Below the pieces are notes generated by a model, which saw only the letters and a program-made list of their open reading frames with translations, searched no databases and was not told the DNA's origin. DNA of 64,000 nucleotides from Sciurus carolinensis (taxonomy: Eukaryota > Chordata > Mammalia > Rodentia > Sciuridae). The position numbers were made by a program, and so were the translations under genes. Each line of letters starts with the position of its first letter. Within the stretch, counting starts at the first letter, position 1. Positions 46,701 through 61,100 of this stretch are shown piece by piece. The stretch covers positions 135,083,241 to 135,147,240 of the forward strand of contig NC_062218.1 of NCBI RefSeq assembly GCF_902686445.1, read 5' to 3'.

Positions 46701-49154
46701 TCTGGCAAATCACATACAAAAACATTGTTAAAAGATAGTGCACCATGATCGAGTGGGGTTCATCCCAGGGATGCAAAGTTACCTCAACATACAGAAATCA
46801 ATAAGTGTATTATATCACATCAATAGATGTAAAGACAAGAATCATATGATTATCTTGATAGATGCAGAGAAAACATTTGACAAAATACAGCATCTCTGTA
46901 TTTTGGTCATCATGGTCATCATGGTCAAAACACTAGAAAAACTAGGGATAGTAGGAACCTACTTAAACATTGTAAAAGCTGTCTATGCTAAACCCAAGGT
47001 CAAAATTGTTCTAAATGGAGAAAAACTGAAAGTATTTCTTCTAAAAACTGGAACAAGACAAGGATGCCCTCTTGCACCAATTTTATTCAACATCATCCTT
47101 GAAACTCTACCCAGAGCAATTAGACAGAAGAAATTAAAGGGACATAAATAGGAAAAGAAGAGCTCAAACAATTTGATGATGACACAATTCTATATTTAGA
47201 AGATCCAAAAACTTCCACCAAAAATGTTCTAGACCTAATAAATGAATTCAGCAAAGTAGCAGGATATAAAATTAACATCAATAAATCAAATGCATCTCTA
47301 TACATCAGTGATGAATCCACTGAAAGAGAAATTAGGAAAACTACCCCATTCACAATAGCCTCAAAAAGTGAAATATTTTGGAATTAATCTAATGAAAGAA
47401 GTGAAAGACCTCTACAGTGAAAACTACAGAACACTAAGGACAGAAATTGAAGAAGACCTTACAAGATGGAAATGTCTCCCAATGCTCTTGGACAGGAAGA
47501 ATTAACATTGTCAAAATGGCCATACTACCAAAAGTATTATTCATATTTAATGCAATTCCTTTTAAAATTCCAATAACTTTCTTCATAGAACTAGAAAAAG
47601 CACTCATGAAATTCATTTGGAAACATAAGAGATTCAGAATAGCCAATACAAACCTTAACAAGAAAAATGAAGCAAAAGCCATTGCAATACCAGATCTTAA
47701 ATTAGCTTACAGAGCTATACTAACAAAAACAGCATGGTATTGGCACTGAAACCAATACATAGACCAATGGAACAGAATGGAAGACACAGAGACAAACCCA
47801 CAAATATAGTTATCTCACACTAGAGAAAGGAGCCAAAAACATACATTGGAGAAAAGATAGCCTCTTCAACAAATGGTGCTGGGAAAACTGGAAATCCATA
47901 TGTAATAAAGTGAAATTAAACCCCTAACTCTTACCCTACACAAAAATCAAATCAAAGTGGAACAAGACTTAGGCACAAGAGCGAAGACCCTGCACCTCCT
48001 AGAAGAAAATGTAGGCCCAAATCTCCATCATGTCAGCTTAGGAACTGAATTCCTTAACAAGACTCCTAAAGCACAAGAAGTAAAATCAAGAATCAAAAAG
48101 TTGGATGGAATCAAACTAAAAAGCCTCTTCACAACAAAGGAAACAATCAAGAACATGAACAGAGAGCCTGAATAATGGGAAAAAATCTTTACCACATGTA
48201 CCTCAGATAGAGCTTAATCTCCAGTATATATAAAGAATTCAAAAAACTTAACACCAAAAAAACAAACAACATAATTAATAAATGGGCCAAGGAACTGATA
48301 AGACAACTTCACAGAAGAACAAATACAATCAACCAACAAATATATGAAAAAATGTTCAAGATCTCTAGCAATTAGAAAAGGAAATCAAAACTACACTAAG
48401 ATTCCATCTCACTCCAGTCAGAATAGCAATCATCAAGAATACAAGCAACAATAAATGTTGTCAAGGATATGGGGAAACGGTACATTCATACATTACTGGA
48501 GGGACAGCAAATTGGTGCAACCACTCTGGAAAGCAGTATGGAGAATCCTCAGAAAACTTGGAATGGAATCACTATTTGACCCAGTCATTCCACTCCTAGG
48601 TTTATACCCAAGGACTTAAAAACAGCATACTACAGTGACACAACCACATTGTGTTTATACCCACTTAATTCACAATAGCTAAGCTACGGAACCAATCTAG
48701 GTGCCCTTCAACAGATGAATGGATAAAGAAACTATGGTATATATACACAATGGAATATTACTTGGTCATACAGAAAAATGAAATTGTAGCATTTGCCAGT
48801 AAATGGATGGAACTGGAGAATGTTATGCTAAGCAAAATAAGCCAGTCTCAAAGAACCAAAGGCCAAATGTTTTCTCTGATATGTAGATGCCAATTCATAA
48901 CAAAGTGGAGGCAGGAATAGACATAGGGGAGTGAAGGGAGAGGAGAAGGCATGGGTTAGGAATGATAGTAGAATGAATTGGACATTACTACCCCTCTGTG
49001 CATATATGATTACATGACCTGTGTAACTCTACATCATGAACAACCAGACGAATGAGAAGATATACTCCATTTATGTATGATGTGTCAACATGCATTCTAC
49101 TGTCATGTATAACTAATTAGAATAAAAATATATTTAAAAAATTTTAAAACTATC
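43764..49154 (+). mobile_element. 5'UTR-complete L1 with internal deletion, older 3'UTR group
   Basis: It begins close to AGATGGCAGAATAGAGGAGG, a typical L1 5'UTR opening, and ends in an A-rich tail. It is flanked by CAGAAAAAAAAGA at 43751-43763 and 49155-49167. A 5'UTR of about 1.7 kb is followed by an ORF1 start near 45464 (MSEKEFRMYIVKLI). ORF1 is then joined directly to mid-ORF2 near 46108, losing about 1.5 kb compared with the L1 at 17584. ORF2 palm motifs follow at 46840-47120 ([20 protein letters not shown]), with many stops. The 3'UTR is of the non-telomeric group. An ID SINE interrupts it at 46461. Confidence 0.88.
46461..46545 (+). mobile_element. ID-type SINE inside L1
   Basis: GGGCTGGGGATATAGCTCAG (A box) and AGGTTCAAATCCCC (B box) with a short A tail. 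The 16-bp target-site duplications 46445-46460 and 46546-46561 differ at one base (ATTATGCCATGAAATA against ATTATTCCATGAAATA). Confidence 0.95.
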
Positions 49155-49167
49155 CAGAAAAAAAAGA

Positions 49168-50051
49168 AGTGAGGAGCCAAAATAGTATAAGAAAGATCAA
49201 CTTATATACAACAAATGACAATAATAGAAAAATTTAGTATCAAAAACACAAGATATACAGAAAGCAACTATAAGACAGAAGTGAATCCTTCTTCCTCACA
49301 GCAAATGTAAATGGATTAAATTCTCCTATTAATAAGCAGAGATAGACCCATTAGCTAAAAATAAAACCCACCTTCATATCCTAGTATATGAAGAATACTT
49401 AAAAGTAGAGACAAACTCCCTGTAGTCATATACGAGTAACTCTAAGAGTATTGGAACTACCTTTAAAATAGGGGGATGAAATATCTGGACAAATTATATC
49501 AATGACTACAAGTTAAGATGAAAAAAGGTATGACATGTATATCTAAGTATATACAATATGGTGTAGTTATATTAATATTAGGAAACAATGTATAGCAAGA
49601 GAGAAAGTATGTCCCAAAATAGGGAAATTTCAGAGTGATAAAGTATAAGATAGATAGCATGATCCTGAGTGTATGCACACCTAAAAAGAAAACTTCAAAA
49701 CATACAAAAGAAAAATTTACAGAAGTTAAAGCAGATTTTTATTTTTAAAAATCTGCCTTCTATCGGTGAATGATAAAACAACTATAATACTGAAACATGA
49801 AATGTAACCTTCCTGATTTCTCCCTTGAAATTGGGAACATGGTAAAGAGGTACACTCTCACCACTAATATGGAAGTCCTAACCAATCCAAAGAGAAAAGA
49901 ACAAAATTTAAAATTTAAAAGGAAAAGATATAAAGCTAATCCTATTTATAGATCATATTACTTTCTATACAGAAAATTCACAGAAATTTACAAAAAACAA
50001 AACAAAACAAACAGAACACACAAAACACTCCTAGAAATCAGCAAGGAAACA
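49168..50051 (+). mobile_element. Ancient L1 ORF2 start region
   Basis: It aligns with 3110-3560 of the ancient L1 upstream of unit A (GTAAATGGATTAAATTCTCC at about 49306 against 3257). It is the continuation of 42640-43750 after removal of the inserted L1. It is too decayed to code. Confidence 0.65.
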
Positions 50052-50674
50052 TTTCCTCAGAAAGCTTGGAATGGAACCACCATTTGACCCAGCTATCCCA
50101 TTCCCTGGCCTATAACCAAAGGACTTAAAATCAGCATACTACAGAGATACAGCCACATCAATGTTCATAGCTGCTCAATTCACAATAGCCAGATTGTGGA
50201 ACCAACCTAGATGTCCTTCAATTCATGAATGGATAAAGAAACTGTGGTATATATATACAATGGAATATTACTCAGCCATAAAGAATGATAAAATTATGGC
50301 ATTTGCAGGCAAATGGATGAAATTGGAGAATATCATGCTAAGTGAGATAAACCAATCTCAAAAAACCAAAGAATGAATGATCTCACTGATAAGCAGATGA
50401 TGACACATAATGGGGGCTGGGAGGGGTTGGTGTTTAGAGTTAGGGTTAGGTTTAGGGTTAGAGTTAAGGAAGGTGGCAAGAATGGACGAAGGAAGGACGG
50501 TATAGAGGGAAAAGAGGGGTGGGAGGGGGGGGGTGGAAGGAAAAAAATAACAATGAATCAAACAACATTACCCTATGTAAATTTATGGTTACACAAACAG
50601 TATGCCTTTACTCCATGTACAGAGAAACAACATGTATACCATTTGTTTACAGTAAAAAAGAAAAAAAAAAGAAA
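50052..50674 (+). mobile_element. 5'-truncated L1 3' end, telomere-like group
   Basis: It holds the ORF2 C-terminus (open 50161-50376: [20 protein letters not shown]), the 3'UTR with a TTAGGG-like tract at 50424-50468, the conserved tail block and an A-rich end. Target-site duplications are unclear (AAATCAGCAA before, AAATCCAGCAA after). Confidence 0.88.
50424..50468 (+). repeat. TTAGGG-like tract inside L1 3'UTR
   Basis: GGTTGGTGTTTAGAGTTAGG followed by GTTAGGTTTAGGGTTAGAGT: more degenerate than the tract at 41954. Confidence 0.85.
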
Positions 50675-50906
50675 ATCCAGCAATTATGCAAAAAAAAGTT
50701 TCCCCTTCTAATATGTCATTAAGAAAATAAAAAGATGAGCCACAACCTATGAAACACTTGCAAAAGCTACATTTGATAAGTAGTTATACATAGAGAACCC
50801 TTCAAATGTATAAAAAAAGAGAACAAACAACCAAATTTACCATTGGGTAATGAACTTGAACAGACACTTTACCAAAGAAGATATGTGAGTGGACAATGAG
50901 TTATTG
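50675..50906 (+). mobile_element. Ancient L1 ORF2 C-terminal remnant
   Basis: GAACAGACACTTTACCAAAG near 50858 is the late-ORF2 motif. It continues as ACCAGTATTCAGAAATATAG after the ENOPH1 insertion (53845). Confidence 0.6.
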
Positions 50907-50907
50907 A

Positions 50908-53826
<2,919 letters not shown>

Positions 53827-54234
53827 AAAAGGTACCCAACTTCACCAGTATTCAGAAATATAGCAGTATAGATTTTTGTAAAATTCTTCCTTGATTCTTA
53901 GAGTTTTAAGTTTTTGCTTTGTGCTTGTTGCGTTTTTCACACAGTTTATCAACTGGTAAAATGGTTTTGTATATAATACATTTTATCATCACAGAGCATC
54001 CCTCTTCCTCCTCCCTCCTCTCATTGACTTCTCAAAGTCAGACAAAGAAAATGGAATTGAGTACCCATGACTACGCAACAAATAAATCCATAAGAACTGA
54101 GTTTCTAACAATTCTATTTTTGGTATTCAGGCAGAATACAAACAAGGAGCACTTAACATGTGTGTCTAATGAGGACCTCTGAGGAACCAACTCTAGGGAT
54201 AGAAACTTGACAAAAATCCTCATGGAACTCTAAA

Positions 54235-54435
54235 TCTCCAGGGATGTGTTGTTTATGCCAATCTTCCAAGCATGACCAGAGACAAAAGTCTCACTCTAAA
54301 TGTTCTCCTCCAGTAAGAACAACTCATTAATTCTCAACCCCAGCCGTGAATTTCCCATCATCCAGGGTCAAGCAAGGAATCAACAGAAATGGAGAGTTTT
54401 TGAAAACACCTGACTACAACAGAGAGCAGCCAGGT
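54235..54435 (+). promoter_or_regulatory. Putative OR-C promoter and 5' exon end
   Basis: TCTCCAGGGA at 54235-54244 is identical to the EBF-like motif of unit A. CAG|GTAACAA with GT at 54434-54435 is the donor counterpart, weaker than GTAAGAA in A and B. The spacing (about 190 bp) matches the other units. Confidence 0.42.
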
Positions 54436-56350
54436 AACAAGGGTTGGGGAAAGCAGGTGAGAGCACAATTACCTCCAAATCAGACTGATTCACATGGACA
54501 CAAACACACTGAGTCATTCAGAAAACAAAACTCACTAAATCCCTTTTTGTATAACCAGTTTAAAGGAAGAAATGTCTCGTGGTCTGTCTGATACAAGTCT
54601 TTTGTGTCAGGTTATGCTTGTACACTGCAGAACAGAGCAACTACATTTCCAAGACAAAAATAGAGAAGCAGGTGGTGGATAAGAAAGGAGACAATGGGGC
54701 TTGGTGTGCCAGGCCCAGTTACTGCAGGATATTCCTAGGTTTGGCCAGAAGCTCAGAGTCAAAAGCACCATTTCCTACCACGAAGAAGCGAAACTCTGTC
54801 AGACATTAGAGACCCTATTATTCTGCCCCTTAGCTTCACCTTTGTTCCATTTGTCGCCCTATGTCCATCCACTATGGTCTGCTACCTCAGAGTAAAGGGA
54901 TCTCAGAGTGTGGCTACTCGGATGCCAGGCTGCACATCGCAGAGAGCTGATGATGGGTTGGACTGGAGGTCAGAGACTAAGCAGGCTTTGTTTAAAGGTT
55001 CAGGGACACAAACACTCAGCCATGCAGATATGTCAGACATCTCATACACAGTCGCACACTACCAGGACTCACACAAGACTGATGCATGAAGCAGACATCA
55101 GCATACTTCAGTTTAGAGACTGAAGATTCTTGTAAAAGACAGTGGTAGGAACTCTCTCACCCTACCAGAAAGCTGTGTGGGAGGATGAATTAAAATCCAG
55201 AAGATGAGTGGCTAATATGCAACCAATAACAGTTTCCTGCCAAAGTTCAACTTGTTAGGGTCAAAGTCAAAAAGGGGTTTTATCACTTCCAGCAACTGAC
55301 CATCCTGATTCAAGTACACCTTGTAACGCACATGCTATAACAGGAGAATGTAGAATCATTTGAGCTTGACGTTCTCGGTGTTGGGGCTTACTGGAAATTC
55401 CAGTACGAGGGGAAAAGTTCCTGTGGACATCCTATCACTCCTATTTCTGTTTCCCTTATGGGGAAATATCTGTCCTGAAAAACCAAAAGGTGAACCCCTA
55501 TAGGTTGAGAACTCGATTCAACTCTCTTGCTTGTCTTGCTAATATATTGATGATGTATACCACCACTCTGTCCATATTCTCTCAAATTCTAAGATCCACC
55601 TTAAACATGTCCCATGGGGAGCATTTTCTAGCTTTATCTAGGACAGCTCCACTTGTGTTAATTCTGCAAATTATTCAAAGCAAAATGATTCCACATCTCA
55701 GTCCTTAATTTCAGCTCTCATGGTGATGTGATCATATCACTGTTCCATAAAATGTATATCCTGTGACCCCAGTCCTCAAAGTATTCCCTAGAATATCCTC
55801 ATCCCCAGCAGTCGGACCACTTCACATAGTAGTTGCTGCCTCTCACTCTTCCTTTTTCCTCCACATTTTCATCTCCCAGCGAATGCATCTCCCCTCCTTT
55901 CCTATTAAAATACCATGAAGTCCTCTAGGGCCATTACATACACAATGTTTTACTTGACACCTGATCATGGTGATTTCTTAGTCCTGGGATTATCATTCCA
56001 ATGCACCAGGTGAATTTGCTCTTTATCAATCAGTTAACTTTCCTCCAATGGAAAAATAATCCACATACAATAAGTATCTGCTTTTCTTCTGACTGATGAA
56101 GAGGAGGAGGAAGGCTATCCACAGCTACCTGCCCCATGCTCAGGTCAGCAACCCAACAACTGTGATCTACAGTGATGACATGTAAAGGCAGCTGAAATAT
56201 TGGGAATGAACCACCAAGAAGGTCTATAAGAGCCCACAAATTTTCCACACTCTGAGAAAAAAAATTTTTAAAGCCATATGCCTTATTTGTAGGTGTGTAG
56301 TATCACACTTAATACAGAATTTGCAACTTGGTTAAATCTTTAATCAATGT

Positions 56351-56450
56351 GCCTGGAGGTATAACGAAGTGGTATAGCACTTGCCTCAAGTGTACGACAT
56401 CCTGGGTTCAATCCCAAGCAATGCAAAAGAAAAAAAAAAAAAAAAGAAAA
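56351..56450 (+). mobile_element. ID-type SINE
   Basis: GCCTGGAGGTATAACGAAGT and GTGGTATAGCACTTGCCTC, a B-box-like GGGTTCAATCCC, then an A-rich tail to about 56450. Units A and B have no copy at the matching place. Confidence 0.85.
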
Positions 56451-56482
56451 GAATTTTCAGTGAATGTAGCTAATCAAAATAT

Positions 56483-56620
56483 AGCGAGGTGTGGTATCAC
56501 GTGCCTGTAATCCAAGATACTCCAGAGCCTGAGGTGAAAGAATCTAGAGATCAGGAGTTTTAGGCCAGCATGGGCAACATAGCAAGACCACATTTCAAAA
56601 AGAAAGAGAAAGAGAAAGAG
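56483..56620 (+). mobile_element. B1-like SINE monomer
   Basis: GCGAGGTGTGGTATCACGTG, CCTGTAATCCAAGATACTCC and GGCCAGCATGGGCAACATAG are 7SL-derived B1/Alu landmarks. The tail grades into a GAAA/GGAA array. Confidence 0.8.
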
Positions 56621-56726
56621 AAGGGATGGAGGGAGGGAGGGAGAAGGAAGGAAGGAAGGAAGGAAGGAAGGAAGGAAGGAAGGAAGGAAGGAAGGAAGGA
56701 AGGAAGGAAGGAAGGAAGGAAGGAAG
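56621..56726 (+). repeat. (GGAA)n microsatellite
   Basis: About 20 near-perfect GGAA units grown from the SINE tail. GGAA arrays of this kind can bind ETS factors, but nothing here shows function. Confidence 0.95.
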
Positions 56727-57090
56727 CCACATAACTTGCCTTATGTATAGCAAGAAAAGATCCAAATTACTTTGAACTCACTCTTCTATTAGCTTTGTGA
56801 ATTTGGGTGAATCACCTAACTGCCTTAATCCTCAGTTTTTTCATCTGTAAAGTGGAAGATAATACCTCAATTACGAAACTAAGTTAAATATTGTGTAAGA
56901 AAGGACTAAAAGGCAAATGGGAATTGAGTTGAGTAAATAAAACTATAAGCACTAGTAATTAAACACCAGAGAAATTAACCAGACTTTTTCTATAAAGATG
57001 CACAATAATTGTGTTTCAGTTAGTACTCAATCTATTAGCACATCATTCCAAACTATATAATGTTTTGGCTGAAATGTTTCCATGTAATCT

Positions 57091-57165
57091 TTTTTTCTTT
57101 GATCATAAGAATTTTCTTATTTGTTGGTTCTTCCTGGTTATACATGAAAGTTGAATCTATTTTGA
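57091..57165 (-). mobile_element. Short L1 3' tail next to the OR-C acceptor
   Basis: TTTTCTTATTTGTTGGTTCT and TATACATGAAAGTTGAATCT are the complement of the non-telomeric L1 3' end (compare 37455-37500). Flanking CATGTAATCTT and ATATGATCTT look like a target-site duplication of the CATATGATCTT seen in unit B. The insertion lies about 40 bp before the coding ATG. Confidence 0.65.
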
Positions 57166-57206
57166 TATATGATCTTCTAGTATGATAACACTTCTTCCCC
57201 ATAGAC

Positions 57207-58130
57207 ATGAATTTAAACAATCAGACTTCAGTCACAGAGTTCCTCCTCCTGGGACTGTCTGGGAAGTCACAGCAGGAAGAGGTTCTCTGTGGGCTGTTCT
57301 TGGGGATGTACCTGGTCACCATCACTGGGAACCTTCTCATCATCTTCGCCATCAGCTGTGACCCTCATCTCCATACGCCCATGTACTTCTTCCTGGCCAG
57401 CCTCTCCACTGTTGACATCTGCACTTCATCAGTCACAATCCCCAAGATGCTGGTGAACCACATAGTGGGAAGCAAGTCCATCTCCTACAGGGAATGCATG
57501 TCCCAGATCTACTTCTTCATCACTTTCAGCAACATGGATGGGTTCCTCCTGAGTGTGATGGCCTATGACCGTTATGTAGCCATCTGTTGTCCACTCCACT
57601 ACACCTTGATCATGAGGCCCAGACTCTGTGTCCTGCTGGTGGCTGCATCTGGGCTCATTACCAACCTGCATGCTCTCCTACACACTCTTCTCATGGCTCA
57701 ACTCACCTTTTGTTCCAACAATGCTGTGCACCACTTCTTCTGTGACCCCTACCCTATTCTCAAGCTTGCTTGTTCTGATACCTTCATCAATCACCTGATG
57801 GTCTTCACTGAGGGTGCACTGATATTTCTGACACCATTTATATGTATCATTGTTTCATATGCTTACATCTTCTCTAATGTACTAAAGTTGCCAACTGCAA
57901 GAGGGATAAGGAAAGCCCTGTCCACCTGTGGGTCCCACCTCACTGTGGTCTCCCTCTTCTATGGGGCAATCCTGGGGGTCTATATGCACCCTTCATCCTC
58001 CTACTCAGTTCAGGATACTGTGGCCACCGTCATCTTCACGGTGGTGACACCCATGGTCAATCCCTTCATCTATAGCCTGAGGAATCGTGACATGAAAGGA
58101 GCCCTAAGGAAGCTAATTCTGAGGTCCTAG
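57207..58130 (+). CDS. Olfactory receptor, family 1-like (OR-C)
   Basis: An intact 307-residue OR with the same helix motifs as its two neighbours: PMYFFLASLS, MAYDRYVAICC, CIIVSYAYIF, KALSTCGSHL, NPFIYSLRNRD. The ATG at 57207 directly follows the acceptor-like CTTCTTCCCCATAG plus AC. The N-terminus (MNLNNQTS) is unlike the MDGDN start of A and B but keeps a glycosylation site at N5. From codon 17 on it is nearly identical to OR-B, with no visible difference at 57255-57810. Differences from OR-B are E for V at the start of TM5 (FTEGAL; E is also common in OR1 members as I recall), I for T in TM5, M for L in TM7 (TPMVNPF) and an OR-A-like C-terminus (DMKGALRKLILRS). That mosaic suggests conversion with both neighbours. 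The ligand is unknown. Confidence 0.93.
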   Translation: MNLNNQTSVTEFLLLGLSGKSQQEEVLCGLFLGMYLVTITGNLLIIFAISCDPHLHTPMYFFLASLSTVDICTSSVTIPKMLVNHIVGSKSISYRECMSQIYFFITFSNMDGFLLSVMAYDRYVAICCPLHYTLIMRPRLCVLLVAASGLITNLHALLHTLLMAQLTFCSNNAVHHFFCDPYPILKLACSDTFINHLMVFTEGALIFLTPFICIIVSYAYIFSNVLKLPTARGIRKALSTCGSHLTVVSLFYGAILGVYMHPSSSYSVQDTVATVIFTVVTPMVNPFIYSLRNRDMKGALRKLILRS

Positions 58131-61100
58131 AAGTAGAACATTTTAGAGCCAAAACACCTGTTGGACATCATGTATTTTTTGTCATTTTATAAGCAGAGAA
58201 ATAAGGTCACATAGGTGCAAAACCCACCCATGACCATTCCTGTAATTAGAGATATGTGATCATGGTCATACTTTTCCATTTGAGGCAAACAGGTGCTCAT
58301 AGTCATAAAACAAGTAAGTTGTTATGTATAGAAAGAGCAGTCCTATGGTATTCATTTTACATACAAGAAAAACTGAGGATGAGAAATATTTGGATTTCTG
58401 TGTTTGGATGACTCCAGCAATTCTCTAAGACACTGGCCAGCACTGGCCAGCACAATGACCCAGGAATTTCAGATGACTTTAGAACCAACCCTCCTCAGTC
58501 AACTGCCCTCTCTGGTCTCATATGAGGAGACTTTACAGAAATCTTGGTTGCTGACTCATAGTAAAGGCCCAAGACTCAGAAGATCTTGATTATAGAACGG
58601 TACTAACATCCACCATCAGGTTATTTGCTCCTTGTCATGTTAGGTAATTCTTCCTCTGCCCCAAGTCTGACTCTCTCGCCCTACCTCAGAACACTACCCT
58701 TTGCCTACCTTCCAACAAACTTTCTGCTATTTTATTACACAGCATGGTGTACTGTTCACAGCCCAATTGTGCCAAGAGACCAAAGTAGTTGCCTGGAGAT
58801 GGCATGTGAGACATAAGGTTTATTAAAAACTGTTTAAGGGAATATCTACAGTGGTGAAGGGAACAGATAGCACCTCCATCCCTCATAGTACTTCACCAAG
58901 TAGTGCCTCACGTCTCATGATGCTTTGTGTGGTGGCAACCAGCTGGATAAACATTTATCCTCTCCACAGTGCTGTGTTGTAACCACAGGAAGAAGGATTT
59001 TATAGGTTAAGTTAGCTTTGTCCCATTTGTATGACCAGCATTCCAAGGGACTTAGCATACATTCAAGAGAGCAATATCTACAAAAACACTATGTTGTCCT
59101 CACTTCCTGAATGTAGGCCAGATATTCAGTGCCCTGCAAGGTAATACTGACCTAGACATTCCAACCCAGGCTGGCCCTCATTGTTCCCTTGACTTGGCTG
59201 AAATCCTGGGAATGGAAAGGGGCATTTCAAGTACATGGTGTTTCACATTCCTTTTCTAAAATGATGACACAATGGGTAAGTGGGGTTCTTATTCTCCTAA
59301 ATAATCATGTGTTGAAGAATTACTAATGATATGTTAGGTAATTCTAATGGGTAAAGGAAACCAAAATATGTATCCCTAACATGAGGATTTTCAGCTGAAG
59401 ACGGTTAAAAAAGAGGAGCTCCCTCTGTCTTTCCCTCTGTTTGCCTGATGGCAGGACAAATATTCACAAGGACAACAGGTCTTTCTAGACTTCCCTGCTC
59501 CCACCAAGCTCCAAAGCTAAAGATATAAATCTGATATTACTGGTGAAGCTGTTTATCAACTAAGAGCCAGGACTAGGAGATGCCAGAGAAATCTGGGAGC
59601 AGACACTGCAACCTTCCCAATGTTTTCCAACCTGGAAGCCAGAAACATTTGATCCTTTATCTTGTCACCCTCCGATTTATTGTTTTTCCAAACCATTGCC
59701 TTAAGAGACAGTTACTTTCCTGGGAGAGTTGTTTCTCTTCTGTGTGACACACATGGTGTGTGTTTTTAAACTTGCTTTTCTAATTTCCCCTCATTGATCC
59801 ACCTTCTGTTAAAAGGAATCAATCCCAGCTAAGAATCTATGAGGGTTAGGAAAAGAAATTATGTTTTTCTCACCTTCATGAGACATTGGGATATTCCCAG
59901 ATATCAAAATTCAGAGCAGTAAAGTGCACAATCTAGGGACCTTGAGAACTGACAAAGTTACTCCAGAATGTGGAAATATTTCACTGAATTCTGGGTCCCA
60001 ACCAGGAAATAAGGTAGAATGGAAGAAACCCTAGTTTGGAATATAGGTTTTATGCCTCAGTCTCTCTCTTCCTCAAGTTGCAGTCAAAATGGGTGTGAGG
60101 AGGTGGATGGAGATAGACTATGAACATATCAAAATGTTCAGAGAAACAGCAAAAGTGTCCCACCACCACAAATTCATTGTAGAAAGTCGTCATTCACTGT
60201 ACAGAAAGGTGTGCCTGAAAGGGGTAAAGAATATCCTACGAGGTCAGTAGCAGGGTGTGAGAAGGAAAGGAAAGGCCTCTGTCTAGCTTGGATTGCCCAT
60301 GGTGATCCTGCACTGGTAAATTCTGCATGAACCTCACATTTGTCACCATCTGATGGCTGGGGACCACTTTCCACTGCATCTTCACTGACACCTTGCTGCT
60401 TTTCTCATGGACCAGTATGTGGGGTAGTGCAGGGGGAAGGAAAGCTTACTCCAGGGACCCAGGTGGAATCAGCCCTGGTTATGGTGCTGTCATGTGAGGT
60501 GCTCACAGGACATGAACTGCCATAAATTAGAGAAAAGCATAATAAGGGCTCTGTAATGCCTTCTCTGCCTAGAAGCAGATGCCATTCCAGGCTTGCAGAG
60601 TGCTCTCCTGGGTCAGCCAGGAAATCAGATTGTATCTGGTGATTTTCCCTCCAGGGTCTGAGTTAGCAGAGACCAGGTCTGTGCCAGGAGTCTGCTTGGA
60701 CTCCTGGCAGCCACCATACTCTCTTCCCCCACAGGCTGTTGCCACCTAGCTCAAATTAGCCATTTGAGGCCAACTCTTTGCAAGGTAATTAAATCAATTT
60801 GGGGGAAAAGTTTAACTTCAGTTCAGTGAATCTTGAAATACAAGGTCATCCCTCATGCCTGTTCAGTGCTTCAGATACTGCTCTCCCCAGATGGACCAGG
60901 GACTTTCTTATGCCATGACCAATGGAGATATTTTAAAGTTTGTGAAATCACTCCACTTCAACTTGTCCTTCAGATTTCCACTCTAAGTCTAAGCTCAGGT
61001 TGACTCCCAAAAGAACCTGGTAATGAATGTTACTTATGAGCTGAAGAAACCCTTCCTGTTCTTTACTGGTTATTGCACCCATTTAGAGATTGTTGTTGAT

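Larger units (their letters stand above)
53845..57206 (+). other. Unit C 5' flank of OR-C (diverged duplication)
   Basis: A short ancient-L1 remnant runs to about 53880, then blocks co-linear with A and B: 53930-54000 against 31330-31400, 54320-54440 against 4810-4920, 54960-55090 against 5500-5600, and 56010-56260 against 6470-6720. No protein gene is visible. SINEs (56351-56620), a GGAA array and a 75-bp L1 tail (57091-57165) occur only in this unit. Confidence 0.75.
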
